64,000 nucleotides of DNA, taken from Tissierellales bacterium. GTDB lineage: Bacteria > Bacillota > Clostridia > Tissierellales > Tissierellaceae. Under the pieces are notes generated by a model. It saw only the letters and a program-made list of their open reading frames with translations. It was not told the DNA's origin and ran no database searches. The DNA is taken from assembly GCA_014360205.1 (NCBI GenBank), contig JACIXZ010000004.1, forward strand, positions 113,281-177,280, read 5' to 3'. The translations under genes were made by a program, and so were the position numbers. This document shows positions 62,772 to 64,000 of the stretch, piece after piece; the first letter of the stretch is position 1; each line of letters begins with the position of its first letter.

Positions 62772-63685
62772 TAAAATCTATAGCAGATTTATATAATATC
62801 AATGGGCAGGCTAGAAAAATGGCCGTAGTAGCATGTCAAGATCATGAAGTTCTAGAGGCGGCTGTTGAAAGTTATGAAATGGGGTTAACGGAACCATTAC
62901 TTATTGGAGATAAAAACAAGACATATGAAATAGCCCAAAACATAGGAATTGACATATCAAAATTTGAATTTATACAAGAGCAAGATATTGTAAAAGCTAG
63001 TGAAATAGGGGTAAAATTAGCCTCGAGTGGACAAGTTGATTTTTTAATGAAAGGATTAGTAGACACATCTATATTATTAAAGGCTGTACTAAATAAAGAC
63101 TGGGGCATTCGTAAATTTAAATTGCTTAGCCATGTTATGATTTATCAAGTAAATACTTATCATAAACTTTTGTTTCTTACAGATGGAGGAATGAATCTAC
63201 AACCAAGCTTAGAAGAAAAGGTTGATATTATAAACAACGCATCTTTAGTGGCTAGAGCTTTGGGTTTAAAAGAGATTAAAGTGGCTGCACTAGCTGCAAA
63301 AGAGAAAGTAGATCCTAAAATGCCTGCAACTTTAGATGCTGGAAAATTAAAAGAGATGTATTTGGAAGGTAAATTTGCTGAGGATATAATTGTTGATGGT
63401 CCATTTGCATTGGATTTAGCTGTATCAAAACAAGCATGCGAAATAAAAGGAGTAAATAGTATGGTTGGAGGAGATGCAGACATATTACTTGTACCAAATA
63501 TTGAAATGGGTAACGGTATAGGAAAGGCAATAACATATTTAGCAAATGGCGAATCTGCAGGCATAATTATAGGAGCTAGTGTGCCTATAGTATTGACTTC
63601 TAGAGCAGATGATAAAAAAACAAAATTAAATTCAATCGCCTTAGGGAATGCAATAGCTATTAATTCAGTGCACGATGAATTTTAA
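62768..63685 (+). CDS. ptb: Phosphate butyryltransferase/acetyltransferase family enzyme
   Basis: 305 residues of the Pta/Ptb family, which swap CoA for phosphate on acyl groups. Features: MAVVACQDHEVLEAA, VDFLMKGLVDTS, the PEVSE-like KMPATLDAG, DGPFALDLAVS, and C-terminal VPNIEMGNGIGKAI with VLTSRADD, the usual Ptb signatures. Ptb normally works with butyrate kinase (buk), but none lies beside it here. Substrate could be butyryl-CoA, branched acyl-CoA or a related acyl-CoA. It ends 32 bases before an rRNA promoter. Confidence 0.88.
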   Translation: MIKSIADLYNINGQARKMAVVACQDHEVLEAAVESYEMGLTEPLLIGDKNKTYEIAQNIGIDISKFEFIQEQDIVKASEIGVKLASSGQVDFLMKGLVDTSILLKAVLNKDWGIRKFKLLSHVMIYQVNTYHKLLFLTDGGMNLQPSLEEKVDIINNASLVARALGLKEIKVAALAAKEKVDPKMPATLDAGKLKEMYLEGKFAEDIIVDGPFALDLAVSKQACEIKGVNSMVGGDADILLVPNIEMGNGIGKAITYLANGESAGIIIGASVPIVLTSRADDKKTKLNSIALGNAIAINSVHDEF

Positions 63686-63717
63686 TAAATCTTAATATTT
63701 TTTAAAACTCATTTTCA

Positions 63718-63746
63718 TTGACATTAGAATTAAGAAGTGTTAATAT
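63718..63746 (+). promoter_or_regulatory. rRNA operon promoter P1
   Basis: TTGACA (63718-63723), 17-base spacer, TAATAT (63741-63746) preceded by TGT, an extended -10. Confidence 0.75.
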
Positions 63747-63783
63747 ATATAAAGTCAACGACAGTTTTAAAGAGTTAATAAAG

Positions 63784-63814
63784 ACTTTACAAAAACTTTA
63801 AAAAACTTTAAAAA
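63784..63814 (+). repeat. Phased A-tract repeats upstream of rRNA P2
   Basis: Three tandem units of ACTTTAAAAA (first copy ACTTTACAAAA) with 10-11 base period, ending 5 bases before the P2 -35. Such phased A-tracts bend DNA and can act as an UP element. Confidence 0.6.
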
Positions 63815-63819
63815 AGGTA

Positions 63820-63849
63820 TTGACACGAGATAATAGAAGATGTTATACT
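63820..63849 (+). promoter_or_regulatory. rRNA operon promoter P2
   Basis: TTGACA (63820-63825), 18-base spacer, TATACT (63844-63849) with an upstream TG (TGTTATACT). The 16S leader of about 115 bases follows and contains GAAAACTAAACAGTGTG, a sequence often found upstream of Firmicute rRNA genes. Confidence 0.85.
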
Positions 63850-63964
63850 AACAAAGTCGCCAAAAGAGCGATAGTGAACCAAGAAAACTAAACAGTGTGA
63901 AACTTTGAATAAACTACAAAGTTAATTTTTAAAAAGTAAGAAGTAATTGAGCTAAATCAAACTA

Positions 63965-64000
63965 TTAAATGAGAGTTTGATCCTGGCTCAGGACGAACGC
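63965..64000 (+). rRNA. 16S ribosomal RNA, 5' end (partial)
   Basis: The universal 16S start AGAGTTTGATCCTGGCTCAG (63972-63991) and GACGAACGC are present. By analogy with E. coli numbering the mature 5' end is near 63965. The gene runs out of the window. Confidence 0.97.

Noticed and set aside
1..64000. CRISPR array, prophage, toxin-antitoxin or other defence system
   Set aside because: I saw no regularly spaced direct repeats, cas, phage structural or toxin-antitoxin genes. YhaO/YhaN, MutS2 and the DUF proteins have ordinary housekeeping contexts.

Overview
The window is AT-rich (I estimate about 30% GC) and gene-dense. It reads as the chromosome of a low-GC anaerobic Firmicute, most likely Clostridia or Tissierellia. 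Support comes from purine-rich Shine-Dalgarno sequences, frequent TTG/GTG starts, three T-box leaders, the infC-rpmI-rplT order with its leader, KtrAB, a ferredoxin-linked 2-oxoacid oxidoreductase, a HydB-like NuoF protein and a Ptb-family enzyme. I cannot name the genus from sequence alone. Nearly all genes are housekeeping. The one clear mobile element is an insertion sequence at 49956-51666.

Region by region. 1-5000: a YhaO/YhaN (SbcCD-like) pair, a second metallophosphoesterase, glucosamine-6-phosphate deaminase and a CYTH protein, closed by a terminator. 5150-11060: a three-gene redox operon (NuoE-like, HydB-like NuoF, and a 1187-residue fusion of NuoG-like, GltD-like, ferredoxin and molybdopterin-oxidoreductase-like domains) that looks like an electron-bifurcating or transhydrogenase complex. 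11050-12250 (minus): zinc-ribbon-free ribosomal protein S4 behind a Fur-family operator, and pyrophosphatase. 12370-15840: M55 aminopeptidase, MATE transporter, amidohydrolase. 15850-17680: Cys T-box with cysK-cysE. 17690-21420: korBA, a BusR-like GntR/RCK_C regulator and a universal stress protein. 21416-26375: CofE-like protein divergent from a LysR regulator, a GGDEF/EAL protein and DUF2007.

26390-32870: trpS, pgsA, Val T-box with valS, folC, DUF4364. 32955-36250: an unlisted 52-residue membrane protein, hpt, CPBP protease, methyltransferase, Hsp33. 36230-38600: tRNA-Gly and tRNA-Cys, a DUF6873-like protein, hisS. 38610-42270: Thr T-box with thrS, then pepV. 42270-43600: leader-controlled infC-rpmI-rplT, with infC starting at a rare AUU. 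43620-49950: ktrB-ktrA, an rRNA methyltransferase, pheST. 49956-51666: IS4-like element. 51690-58790: zapA, U32 peptidase, mutS2, argS. 58798-63685: a small unknown gene, then a B12-binding radical SAM / membrane protein / TPR / Ptb-like operon. 63718-64000: tandem rRNA promoters and the first bases of 16S rRNA.

The genes mostly serve translation (five aminoacyl-tRNA synthetases, counting pheS and pheT as one, plus ribosomal proteins, IF3, tRNAs and rRNA) and anaerobic redox and amino-acid metabolism. Regulation is visible as three T-boxes with readable specifiers (Cys, Val, Thr), an L20-type leader, a Fur-family box, and two RCK_C proteins (KtrA and the BusR-like regulator) whose families bind c-di-AMP. 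The best candidates for something undescribed are the 1187-residue redox fusion, the metal-type operator on rpsD, and the BusR-like regulator sitting in a 2-oxoacid oxidoreductase operon.
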